Shown here one piece after another: positions 37,601-50,010 of a stretch of DNA of 64,000 bases; the stretch's first letter is position 1; each line of letters starts with the position of its first letter. This DNA is from Eledone cirrhosa (lineage: Eukaryota > Mollusca > Cephalopoda > Octopoda > Eledonidae), in contig OZ024744.1 in assembly GCA_964016885.1 (NCBI GenBank), forward strand, positions 65,428,547 to 65,492,546, in the 5' to 3' direction. Below the pieces are notes generated by a model. That model did no database searches. It was given only the letters and a program-made list of their open reading frames with translations, and was not told where the DNA came from. A program made the translations under genes and the position numbers.

Positions 37601-40600
37601 ATGTCCATGGCCCTACATTCTTTTATATTATTATATATGGATTGGTTTCGAAAGAAGACCAATGTCCATGGCCCTACATTCTTTTATATTATTATATATG
37701 GATTGGTTTGGAAGGGAAGACCAATGTCCATGGCCCTACATTCTTTTATATTATTATATATGGATTGGTTTGGAAAGGAAGACCAATGTCCATGGCCCTA
37801 CATTCTTTTATATTATTATATATGGATTGGTTTCGAAAGAAGACCAATGTCCATGGCCCTACATTCTTTTATATTATTATATATGGATTGGTTTGGAAGG
37901 GAAGACCAATGTCCATGGCCCTACATTCTTTTATATTATTATATATGGATTGGTTTGGAAAGGAAGACCAATGTCCATGGCCCTACATTCTTTTATATTA
38001 TTATATATGGATTGGTTTGGAAAGGAAGACCAATGTCCATGGCCCTACATTCTTTTTTATTATAATATATGGATTGGTTTGGTAGGGAAGACCAATGTCC
38101 ATGGCCCAACATTCTTTTATATTATTATATATGGATTGGTTTGGAAAGGAAGACCAATGTCCATGGCCCTACATTCTTTTTTATTATTATATATGGATTG
38201 GTTTGGAAAGGAAGACCAATGTCCATGGCCCTACATTCTTTTTTATTATTATATATGGATTGGTTTGGAAAGGAAGACCAATGTCCATGGTCCTACATTC
38301 TTTTATACTATTATATATGGATTGGTTTGGAAGGGAGAGCAATGTCCATGGCCCTACATTCTTTTATACTATTATATATGGATTGGTTTGGAAGGGAAGA
38401 CCAATGTCCATGGCCCTACATTCTTTTATACTATTATATATGGATTGGTTTGGAAAGGAAGACCAATGTCCATGGCCCTACATTCTTTTATACTATTATA
38501 TATGGATTGGTTTGGAAAGGAAGACCAATGTCCATGGCCCTACATTCTTTTTTATTATTATATATGGATTGGTTTGGAAAGGAAGACCAATGTCCATGGC
38601 CCTACATTCTTTTTTATTATTATATATGGATTGGTTTGGAAAGGAAGACCAATGTCCATGGCCCTACATTCTTTTTTATTATAATATATGGATTGGTTTG
38701 GAAGGGAGAGCAATGTCCATGGCCCTACATTCTTTTATACTATTATATATGGATTGGTTTGGAAAGGAAGACCAATGTCCATGGCCCTACATTCTTTTTT
38801 ATTATAATATATGGATTGGTTTGGTAGGGAAGACCAATGTCCATGGCCCAACATTCTTTTATATTATTATATATAGATTGGTTTGGAAAGGAAGACCAAT
38901 GTCCATGGCCCTACATTCTTTTATATTATTATATATGGATTGGTTTAGAAGGGAGAGCAATGTCCATGGCCCTACATTCTTTTATACTATTATATATGGA
39001 TTGGTTTGGAAGGGAAGACCAATGTCCATGGCCCTACATTCTTTTATATTATTATATATGGATTGGTTTGGAAAGGAAGACCAATGTCCATGGCCCTACA
39101 TTCTTTTTTATTATAATATATGGATTGGTTTGGTAGGGAAGACCAATGTCCATGGCCCAACATTCTTTTGTATTATTATATATGGATTGGTTTGGAAGGG
39201 AGAGCAATGTCCATGGCCCTACATTCTTTTATACTATTATATATATGGATTGGTTTGGAAGGGAAGACCAATGTCCATGGCCCAACATTCTTTTATATTA
39301 TTATATATGGATTGGTCTGGAAAGGAAGACCAATGTCCATGGCCCAACATTCTTTTTTATTATAATATATGGATTGGTTTGGAAAGAAAGACCAATGTCC
39401 ATGGCCCAACATTCTTTTATATTATTATATATGGATTGGTTTGGAAAGAAGACCAATGTCCATGGCCCTACATTCTTTTATATTATTATATATGGATTGG
39501 TTTGGAAGGGAAGACCAATGTCCATGGCCCTACATTCTTTTATATTATTATATATGGATTGGTTTGGAAAGGAAGACCAATGTCCATGGCCCTACATTCT
39601 TTTATATTATTATATATGGATTGGTTTGGAAAGGAAGACCAATGTCCATGGCCCTACATTCTTTTTTATTATAATATATGGATTGGTTTGGTAGGGAAGA
39701 CCAATGTCCATGGCCCAACATTCTTTTATATTATTATATATGGATTGGTTTGGAAAGGAAGACCAATGTCCATGGTCCTACATTCTTTTATACTATTATA
39801 TATGGATTGGTTTGGAAGGGAGAGCAATGTCCATGGCCCTACATTCTTTTATACTATTATATATGGATTGGTTTGGAAGGGAAGACCAATGTCCATGGCC
39901 CTACATTCTTTTATACTATTATATATGGATTGGTTTGGAAAGGAAGACCAATGTCCATGGCCCTACATTCTTTTATACTATTATATATGGATTGGTTTGG
40001 AAGGGAAGACCAATGTCCATGGCCCTACATTCTTTTTTATTATAATATATGGATTGGTCTGGTAGGGAAGACCAATGTCCATGGCCCAACATTCTTTTGT
40101 ATTATTATATATGGATTGGTTTGGAAAGGAAAACCAATGTCCATGGCCCTACATTCTTTTATATTATTATATAAAAGATGTAGTGGGATCACAGGTAAGC
40201 TAACTAAGAACATAGATTTTACATGTGGCCGGTGCTCTGGTGCAATAAGTAGCAGCAAGTGCCCACAGACTACTAGCTCTTTCAATTGCGCAGAGGGTTC
40301 TATAGAAATAGTGGACAGCTTCCGTTACCTGGGCAATAAAATCAGCAGTGGGGGAGGGTGCTCTGAAAGTACTGTAGCTAGAGTCAGAACTGGTTGGAAA
40401 AAGTTCAGAGAGCTTATACCACTATTAGCTGCTAAAGGGTTCTCACTAAAAATGAAAGGCAGGTTGTACGATGCCTGCATACGAACAGCAATGCTGCATG
40501 GCAGTGAGACCTGGGCATTGTGTGCAGAGGATATACGCAGACTAGAGAGGAACGAAGCTTGCATGCTCCGCTGGATGTGTAACAGTAATATACGTGAACG

Positions 40601-41232
40601 GCAAAGCATAAACGAACTAAGGAAAAAATTAGAGATAAGAGGGATCAGATGTTGTTTGCTCGAGAGAAGGCTACGTTGGTATGGACACGTGATGCGCATG
40701 AAAGTCGATAGCTGTATAACAAAGTGCAGGGCAATAAAGATAGACGGTAGCCACGGAATAGGCAGACCTAGAAAAACCTGGGACGAGCTGATAAACTCCG
40801 ACCTCACACACTTACACCTCTCCAAGACAATGTCACTGGACCGAGACCTTTGGCGGTACTCAGTAACAGAGAAGACCCGCCTTGCCAGTAGGCATCTCTA
40901 ACAAAATACACCCCGTCCCGCCACCTCCCCCACCCATCCACACCACCCGTCCTATGTAAAGTTATGTTGGTGCCGCGCCATCCAGGCCGAAACAAATGAG
41001 ATCGTGTAGGTGTCACGACAAAAAAACACACAGTCCACGCTGTAATGTGGCCGTGTAGGCAACACGGTAAAAACCTCCCAGACCCACACTGTAAATGTGG
41101 TTGGTGTTAGGAAGGGCATCCAACTGTAGAAAACCTGCCAGACAGTCCTATGCGAGCAAGACAATCACTCTTGCCTCAAGTGGGACTACCCCCGTCCAAA
41201 CCCATGCAAGCGTGGAACACGGACGTTAAACG
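34660..41232. repeat. Higher-order block C, second copy (6573 bp)
   Basis: It matches 28149-34659 landmark by landmark with exactly one extra 62-bp unit, in a run of identical CCAACATTC units (six here near 34740-35100, five in the first copy). Confidence 0.88.
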
Positions 41233-41245
41233 TTGATGATGATGA
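40174..41245 (+). mobile_element. LINE 3' end inside the array, insert copy 6
   Basis: The copy is offset 6573 bp from copy 5 (one 62-bp unit more than the 4-to-5 spacing) and carries GNKISS. The coding part ends at 40901. Confidence 0.95.
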
Positions 41246-44200
41246 TATGGATTGGTTTGGAAAGGAAGACCAATGTCCATGGCCCTACATTATTTTATAT
41301 TATTATATATGGATTGGTTTGGAAAGGAAGACCAATGTCCATGGCCCAACATTCTTTTATATTATTATATATGGATTGGTTTGGAAAGGAAGACCAATGT
41401 CCATGGCCCTACATTCTTTTATACTATTATATATGGATTGGTTTGGAAGGGAAGACAAATGTCCATGGCCCTACATTCTTTTATATTATTATATATGGAT
41501 TGGTCTGGAAAGGAAGACCAATGTCCATGGCCCTACATTCTTTTATATTATTATATATGGATTGGTTTGGAAGGGAGAGCAATGTCCATGGCCCTACATT
41601 CTTTTATACTATTATATATGGATTGGTTTAGAAGGGAGAGCAATGTCCATGGCCCTACATTCTTTTATACTATTATATATGGATTGGTTTGGAAGGGAAG
41701 ACCAATGTCCATGGCCCTACATTCTTTTATATTATTATATATGGATTGGTTTGGAAAGGAAGACCAATGTCCATGGCCCTACATTCTTTTTTATTATAAT
41801 ATATGGATTGGTTTGGTAGGGAAGACCAATGTCCATGGCCCAACATTCTTTTATATTATTATATATGGATTGGTTTGGAAAGGAAGACCAATGTCCATGG
41901 TCCTACATTCTTTTATACTATTATATATGGATTGGTTTGGAAGGGAGAGCAATGTCCATGGCCCTACATTCTTTTATACTATTATATATGGATTGGTTTG
42001 GAAGGGAAGACCAATGTCCATGGCCCTACATTCTTTTATACTATTATATATGGATTGGTTTGGAAAGGAAGACCAATGTCCATGGCCCAACATTCTTTTA
42101 TATTATTATATATGGATTGGTTTGGAAGGGAGAGCAATGTCCATGGCCCTACATTCTTTTATACTATTATATATGGATTGGTTTGGAAGGGAAGACCAAT
42201 GTCCATGGCCCTACATTCTTTTATACTATTATATATGGATTGGTTTGGAAAGGAAGACCAATGTCCATGGCCCTACATTCTTTTTTATTATAATATATGG
42301 ATTGGTTTGGTAGGGAAGACCAATGTCCATGGCCCAACATTCTTTTATATTATTATATATGGATTGGTTTGGAAAGGAAGACCAATGTCCATGGTCCTAC
42401 ATTCTTTTATACTATTATATATGGATTGGTTTGGAAGGGAGAGCAATGTCCATGGCCCTACATTCTTTTATACTATTATATATGGATTGGTTTGGAAGGG
42501 AAGACCAATGTCCATGGCCCTACATTCTTTTTTATTATAATATATGGATTGGTCTGGTAGGGAAGACCAATGTCCATGGCCCAACATTCTTTTGTATTAT
42601 TATATATGGATTGGTTTGGAAAGGAAAACCAATGTCCATGGCCCTACATTCTTTTATATTATTATATAAAAGATGTAGTGGGATCACAGGTAAGCTAACT
42701 AAGAACATAGATTTTACATGTGGCCGGTGCTCTGGTGCAATAAGTAGCAGCAAGTGCCCACAGACTACTAGCTCTTTCAATTGCGCAGAGGGTTCTATAG
42801 AAATAGTGGACAGCTTCCGTTACCTGGGCGATAAAATCAGCAGTGGGGGAGGGTGCTCTGAAAGTACTGTAGCTAGAGTCAGAACTGGTTGGAAAAAGTT
42901 CAGAGAGCTTATACCACTATTAGCTGCTAAAGGGTTCTCACTAAAAATGAAAGGCAGGTTGTACGATGCCTGCATACGAACAGCAATGCTGCATGGCAGT
43001 GAGACCTGGGCATTGTGTGCAGAGGATATACGCAGACTAGAGAGGAACGAAGCTTGCATGCTCCGCTGGATGTGTAACAGTAATATACGTGAACGGCAAA
43101 GCATAAACGAACTAAGGAAAAAATTAGAGATAAGAGGGATCAGATGTTGTTTGCTCGAGAGAAGGCTACGTTGGTATGGACACGTGATGCGCATGAAAGT
43201 CGATAGCTGTATAACAAAGTGCAGGGCAATAAAGATAGACGGTAGCCACGGAATAGGCAGACCTAGAAAAACCTGGGACGAGCTGATAAACTCCGACCTC
43301 ACACACTTACACCTCTCCAAGACAATGTCACTGGACCGAGACCTTTGGCGGTACTCAGTAACAGAGAAGACCCGCCTTGCCAGTAGGCATCTCTAACAAA
43401 ATACACCCCGTCCCGCCACCTCCCCCACCCATCCACACCACCCGTCCTATGTAAAGTTATGTTGGTGCCGCGCCATCCAGGCCGAAACAAATGAGATCGT
43501 GTAGGTGTCACGACAAAAAAACACACAGTCCACGCTGTAATGTGGCCGTGTAGGCAACACGGTAAAAACCTCCCAGACCCACACTGTAAATGTGGTTGGT
43601 GTTAGGAAGGGCATCCAACTGTAGAAAACCTGCCAGACAGTCCTATGCGAGCAAGACAATCACTCTTGCCTCAAGTGGGACTACCCCCGTCCAAACCCAT
43701 GCAAGCGTGGAACACGGACGTTAAACGTTGATGATGATGATATGGATTGGTTTGGAAAGGAAGACCAATGTCCATGGCCCTACATTATTTTATATTATTA
43801 TATATGGATTGGTTTGGAAAGGAAGACCAATGTCCATGGCCCAACATTCTTTTATATTATTATATATGGATTGGTTTGGAAAGGAAGACCAATGTCCATG
43901 GCCCAACATTCTTTTATATTATTATATATGGATTGGTTTGGAAAGGAAGACCAATGTCCATGGCCCAACATTCTTTTATATTATTATATATGGATTGGTT
44001 TGGAAAGGAAGACCAATGTCCATGGCCCAACATTCTTTTATATTATTATATATGGATTGGTTTGGAAAGGAAGACCAATGTCCATGGCCCAACATTCTTT
44101 TATATTATTATATATGGATTGGTTTGGAAAGGAAGACCAATGTCCATGGCCCTACATTCTTTTATACTATTATATATGGATTGGTTTGGAAGGGAAGACA

Positions 44201-47200
44201 AATGTCCATGGCCCTACATTCTTTTATATTATTATATATGGATTGGTCTGGAAAGGAAGACCAATGTCCATGGCCCTACATTCTTTTATATTATTATATA
44301 TGGATTGGTTTGGAAGGGAGAGCAATGTCCATGGCCCTACATTCTTTTATACTATTATATATGGATTGGTTTAGAAGGGAGAGCAATGTCCATGGCCCTA
44401 CATTCTTTTATACTATTATATATGGATTGGTTTGGAAGGGAAGACCAATGTCCATGGCCCTACATTCTTTTATATTATTATATATGGATTGGTTTGGAAA
44501 GGAAGACCAATGTCCATGGCCCTACATTCTTTTATATTATTATATATGGATTGGTTTGGAAAGGAAGACCAATGTCCATGGCCCTACATTCTTTTATATT
44601 ATTATATATGGATTGGTTTGGAAAGGAAGACCAATGTCCATGGCCCTACATTCTTTTTTATTATAATATATGGATTGGTTTGGTAGGGAAGACCAATGTC
44701 CATGGCCCAACATTCTTTTATATTATTATATATGGATTGGTTTGGAAAGGAAGACCAATGTCCATGGTCCTACATTCTTTTATACTATTATATATGGATT
44801 GGTTTGGAAGGGAGAGCAATGTCCATGGCCCTACATTCTTTTATACTATTATATATGGATTGGTTTGGAAGGGAAGACCAATGTCCATGGCCCTACATTC
44901 TTTTATACTATTATATATGGATTGGTTTGGAAGGGAAGACCAATGTCCATGGCCCTACATTCTTTTTTATTATAATATATGCATTGGTTTGGAAAGGAAG
45001 ACCAATGTCCATGGCCCTACATTCTTTTATATTATAATATATGGATTGGTTTGGAAGGGAAGACCAATGTCCATGGCCCTACATTCTTTTATATTATTAT
45101 ATATTGATTGGTTTGGAAAGGAAGACCAATGTCCATGGCCCTACATTCTTTTTTATTATAATATATGGATTGGTCTGGTAGGGAAGACCAATGTCCATGG
45201 CCCAACATTCTTTTGTATTATTATATATGGATTGGTTTGGAAAGGAAAACCAATGTCCATGGCCCTACATTCTTTTATACTATTATATATGGATTGGTTT
45301 GGAAGGGAAAACAAATGTCCATGGCCCTACATTCTTTTATATTATAATATATGGATTGGTTTGGAAAGAAGACCAATGTCCATGGCCCTACATTCTTTTA
45401 TATTATTATATATGGATTGATTTGGAAAGAAGACCAATGTCCATGGCCCTACATTCTTTTATATTATTATATATGGATTGATTTGGAAGGGAAGACCAAT
45501 GTCCATGGCCCTACATTATTTTATATTATTATATATGGATTGGTTTGGAAAGAAGACCAATGTCCATGGCCCTACATTCTTTTATATTATTATATATGGA
45601 TTGATTTGGAAGGGAAGACCAATGTCCATGGCCCTACATTCTTTTATATTATTATATATGGATTGGTTTGGAAAGGAAGACCAATGTCCATGGCCCTACA
45701 TTATTTTATATTATTATATATGGATTGGTTTGGAAAGGAAGACCAATGTCCATGGCCCTACATTCTTTTTTATTATAATATATGGATTGGTTTGGTAGGG
45801 AAGACCAATGTCCATGGCCCAACATTCTTTTATATTATTATATATGGATTGGTTTGGAAAGGAAGACCAATGTCCATGGCCCTACATTCTTTTATACTAT
45901 TATATATGGATTGGTTTGGAAAGGAAGACCAATGTCCATGGCCCAACATTCTTTTATATTATTATATATGGATTGGTTTGGAAGGGAAGACCAATGTCCA
46001 TGGCCCTACATTCTTTTATACTATTATATATGGATTGGTTTGGAAGGGAAGACAAATGTCCATGGCCCTACATTCTTTTATATTATTATATATGGATTGG
46101 TCTGGAAAGGAAGACCAATGTCCATGGCCCTACATTCTTTTATATTATTATATATGGATTGGTTTGGAAGGGAGAGCAATGTCCATGGCCCTACATTCTT
46201 TTATACTATTATATATGGATTGGTTTAGAAGGGAGAGCAATGTCCATGGCCCTACATTCTTTTATACTATTATATATGGATTGGTTTGGAAGGGAAGACC
46301 AATGTCCATGGCCCTACATCTTTTATATTATTATATTTGGATTGGTTTGGAAGGGAAGACCAATGTCCATGGCCCTACATTCTTTTAATTATATATGGAT
46401 TGGTTTGGAAAGGAAGACCAATGTCCATGGCCCTACATTCTTTTTTATTATAATATATGGATTGGTTTGGAAAGGAAGACCAATGTCCATGGCCCTACAT
46501 TCTTTTTTATTATTATATATGGATTGGTTTGGAAGGGAAGACCAATGTCCATGGCCCAACATTCTTTTGTATTATTATATATGGATTGGTTTGGAAAGAA
46601 AGACCAATGTCCATGGCCCTACATTCTTTTATATTATTATATATGGATTGGTTTCGAAAGAAGACCAATGTCCATGGCCCTACATTCTTTTATATTATTA
46701 TATATGGATTGGTTTGGAAGGGAAGACCAATGTCCATGGCCCTACATTCTTTTATATTATTATATATGGATTGGTTTGGAAAGGAAGACCAATGTCCATG
46801 GCCCTACATTCTTTTATATTATTATATATGGATTGGTTTCGAAAGAAGACCAATGTCCATGGCCCTACATTCTTTTATATTATTATATATGGATTGGTTT
46901 GGAAGGGAAGACCAATGTCCATGGCCCTACATTCTTTTATATTATTATATATGGATTGGTTTGGAAAGGAAGACCAATGTCCATGGCCCTACATTCTTTT
47001 ATATTATTATATATGGATTGGTTTGGAAAGGAAGACCAATGTCCATGGCCCTACATTCTTTTTTATTATAATATATGGATTGGTTTGGTAGGGAAGACCA
47101 ATGTCCATGGCCCAACATTCTTTTATATTATTATATATGGATTGGTTTGGAAAGGAAGACCAATGTCCATGGCCCTACATTCTTTTTTATTATTATATAT

Positions 47201-47925
47201 GGATTGGTTTGGAAAGGAAGACCAATGTCCATGGCCCTACATTCTTTTTTATTATTATATATGGATTGGTTTGGAAAGGAAGACCAATGTCCATGGTCCT
47301 ACATTCTTTTATACTATTATATATGGATTGGTTTGGAAGGGAGAGCAATGTCCATGGCCCTACATTCTTTTATACTATTATATATGGATTGGTTTGGAAG
47401 GGAAGACCAATGTCCATGGCCCTACATTCTTTTATACTATTATATATGGATTGGTTTGGAAAGGAAGACCAATGTCCATGGCCCTACATTCTTTTATACT
47501 ATTATATATGGATTGGTTTGGAAAGGAAGACCAATGTCCATGGCCCTACATTCTTTTTTATTATTATATATGGATTGGTTTGGAAAGGAAGACCAATGTC
47601 CATGGCCCTACATTCTTTTTTATTATTATATATGGATTGGTTTGGAAAGGAAGACCAATGTCCATGGCCCTACATTCTTTTTTATTATAATATATGGATT
47701 GGTTTGGAAGGGAGAGCAATGTCCATGGCCCTACATTCTTTTATACTATTATATATGGATTGGTTTGGAAAGGAAGACCAATGTCCATGGCCCTACATTC
47801 TTTTTTATTATAATATATGGATTGGTTTGGTAGGGAAGACCAATGTCCATGGCCCAACATTCTTTTATATTATTATATATAGATTGGTTTGGAAAGGAAG
47901 ACCAATGTCCATGGCCCTACATTCT
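41233..47925. repeat. Higher-order block B+C, repeated (41233-43727, then C-like to about 47925)
   Basis: It is offset 15579 bp from 25654. B is complete (2495 bp). The C-like part keeps the same landmarks (46320 shortened unit, 46385 TTTTAATTATA unit) until about 47925, where unit order diverges; the array then ends at 48793 without a further LINE insert. Confidence 0.85.
42669..43740 (+). mobile_element. LINE 3' end inside the array, insert copy 7
   Basis: The copy is offset 2495 bp from copy 6, the same spacing as copies 3 to 4, and carries GDKISS as copy 4 does but not copy 4's 3' UTR change. The coding part ends at 43396. Confidence 0.95.
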
Positions 47926-48793
47926 TTTATACTATTATATATGGATTGGTTTGGAAGGGAAGACAAATGTCCATGGCCCTACATTCTTTTATATTATTAT
48001 ATATGGATTGGTTTGGAAAGGAAGACCAATGTCCATGGCCCTACATTCTTTTATATTATTATATATGGATTGGTTTGGAAGGGAGAGCAATGTCCATGGC
48101 CCTACATTCTTTTATACTATTATATATGGATTGGTTTGGAAGGGAGAGCAATGTCCATGGCCCTACATTCTTTTATACTATTATATATATGGATTGGTTT
48201 GGAAGGGAAGACCAATGTCCATGGCCCTACATTCTTTTATATTATTATATATGGATTGGTTTGGAAAGAAAGACCAATGTCCATGGCCCTACATTCTTTT
48301 ATATTATTATATATGGATTGGTTTGGAAGGGAGAGCAATGTCCATGGTCCTACATTCTTTTATATTATTATATATGGATTGGTTTGGAAAGGAAGACCAA
48401 TGTCCATGGCCCTACATTCTTTTATATTATTATATATGGATTGGTTTGGAAGGGAGAGCAATGTCCATGGCCCTACATTCTTTTATATTATTATATATGG
48501 ATTGGTTTGGAAAGGAAGACCAATGTCCATGGCCCTACATTCTTTTATATTATTATATATGGATTGGTTTGGAAGGGAGAGCAATGTCCATGGCCCTACA
48601 TTCTTTTATATTATTATATATGGATTGGTTTGGAAGGGAGAGCAATGTCCATGGCCCTACATTCTTTTATATTATTATATATGGATTGGTTTGGAAAGGA
48701 AGACCAATGTCCATGGCCCTACATTCTTTTATACTATTATATATGGATTGCTTTGGAAGGGAAAACCAATGTCCATGGTCCTACATTATTTTC

Positions 48794-49499
48794 AGGATCT
48801 CCAAGGTTAGTGAAAGAAAAGGAGAAAGTTATAAACACACTTAAGACCTAACCTGTATGCTTACAACATAGTGAACTCTGCTAAAGGCATCCAACAAACA
48901 AGTGGTGGTGTTGTTAGACTGGCTGATGGTTTAATAATGCCCTAATCTTAATTTTTAAAATAAAACCTTTAGAAAAATCTAAGTTACCCAGAGAGAGAGT
49001 TTTGTATATATTTAAAACAAATTCCTTTATATTTTGTATTATAGAAACAAGAGCAATATGAAGTTGTTTGGTAACAAAAAGGTTTACATGGCCAATCTCT
49101 GATGGTATCAGGTTTTCAATACTACTCCTAATATCTAAGTTTTTAATATTTTAGTTTATTTGTATCACTTGGTGAAAGAAATATAAAAAGAAAAGAATAG
49201 TTACTGACAAATATTTTTTTTTAAATCCATCTTGGCCGACTGAACGTAGTTTTTTTTTTTCTCCAATTTTTCCCATTCCTTCCTCATCCTCCTTTACTCT
49301 CTATCTTGTATTTTTAACCATTTTCTGATGAAGGACTAGTGTCCAAAACGTTAAAACTCTTCCTATTATTTCAAGCTTTAAACTAATATATTACTTTTGT
49401 AAAATGATGTTCATGATGTACTGTGCTGTTTGTTTTATTATTTTCATTATTCCTGTTTACCTTTTACATACATGTATAAATAAATATGACAGAAAAATA
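48794..49499. other. Intron flank right of the array
   Basis: 48862-48925 matches part of the SINE-like repeat at 60070-60130 (GTGAACTCTGCTAAAGGCAT). At 49325-49360 the motif CTGATGAAGGACTAGTGTCC then AAAACGTTAAAAC resembles a short GATGAAGG...CCGAAACGTT element that recurs in many animal genomes. No gene. Confidence 0.5.
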
Positions 49500-49740
49500 G
49501 GGCGCACGCGAGAGGCTGCACACGTGCACGCGGGGGCTGCGCTAGAGGCTGCACACGCGCGGGGGGGGGGGGGGGGGGCTGCGCTAGAGGCTGCACACGC
49601 GCGGGGGGGGGGGGGGCTGCGCTAGAGGCTGCGCTAGAGGCTGCACGCGCGAGGGGGCTGCCATAGAGGCTGCACACGCGCACAGGGGGGGGGGGGGCTG
49701 CGCTAGAGGCTGCACACGCGCACGGGGGGGGGGGGGGCGT
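49500..49740. repeat. G-run minisatellite beside a splice donor
   Basis: Six to seven degenerate units of GAGGCTGCACACGCGC followed by a run of 5 to 18 G and CTGCGCTA. G runs at about 49560, 49604, 49685 and 49722. On the transcribed (minus) sense it is C-rich. It ends about 50 bp from the donor of exon 49792-49892. Confidence 0.9.
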
Positions 49741-49791
49741 GAGAGAGAGGCTGCGTGCAAGAGAGAGAAATGGATATATGAACATATATAC

Positions 49792-49892
49792 TTTTGCCAT
49801 CTGTTTTGTCTAAAGTTAAATGTCGATATTCTTTCATCTGCTTCAATTCTTCTCTTAATTTCCTAAGTTCATTTTCATACTCCAGGAGTTTG
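49792..49892 (-). CDS. CDC42BP: MRCK-like kinase, coiled-coil exon 6 seen (before the giant intron)
   Basis: The exon is 101 bp with acceptor TTTGTTTAG and donor GTATATA. It reads (N)KLLEYENELRKLREELKQ, then MKEYRHLTLDKTDGK plus one base A. Strong heptad pattern, the last part of the coiled coil. The donor opens an intron of about 35.7 kb that holds the 62-bp satellite array. A G-run minisatellite lies about 55 bp inside that intron. Phase 1 at the end matches the start of the exon at 14034. Assignment rests on phase continuity and position, because this part of MRCK is less conserved. Confidence 0.85.
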
Positions 49893-50010
49893 CTAAACAA
49901 AGAGCAAATGTACGTTATAAAAAAAAAAAAATAAATAAATAAATAAATAAAATAAAAAAAATAAAAAATGAATGAAAAACATTTTAAAAAAATACAAATT
50001 TGAATTTAGT

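Larger units (their letters stand above)
14104..48793. repeat. 62-bp satellite array, about 440 units in total
   Basis: A head-to-tail 62-bp unit; successive GATTGG starts, for example 14231 and 14293, are 62 apart. Each unit has GGATTGGTTTGG, then GACCAATGTCCATGG, then CC(T/A)ACATTCTTTT and an AT-rich end. After subtracting seven inserts (about 7.5 kb), about 27.2 kb of unit sequence remains. Variants recur: CCAACATTC against CCTACATTC, AAAGG against AAGGG, GAGAGCAATG against AAGACCAATG, and TATTATTATA against TATTATAATA. They occur in fixed order inside larger blocks, so the array has higher-order structure. The first unit (14104-14170) is degenerate and the last ends in TTATTTT before CAGGATCTCC at 48794. 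The unit is not recognised as a named satellite. Confidence 0.97.
14035..49791 (-). other. Giant intron of the MRCK-like gene (about 35.7 kb)
   Basis: It is bounded by the donor below 49792 and the acceptor above 14034, with matching phase 1. More than 95 percent is satellite plus retrotransposon insert. Any transcript of the host gene must read through the array on the minus strand, where the unit carries stops in all frames. No additional exon was recognised inside. Confidence 0.75.

Noticed and set aside
14104..48793. CRISPR-like array
   Set aside because: Units are contiguous with no unique spacers, and the context is an animal genome.
14104..48793. Centromeric satellite
   Set aside because: The unit is short, the block is only about 35 kb, and it sits inside a gene intron with exons on both sides; nothing here indicates a centromere.
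14362..48851. Dozens of plus-strand ORFs of 100-656 codons with repeated hydrophobic and Trp-rich text
   Set aside because: They exist in all three frames at once as a by-product of a stop-poor 62-bp unit, have a 62-codon period, no splice or promoter context, and lie antisense in an intron.
49447..49800. Proline/alanine-rich minus-strand ORF
   Set aside because: It is produced by the G-run minisatellite read in reverse; repeat-driven composition and no splice support.
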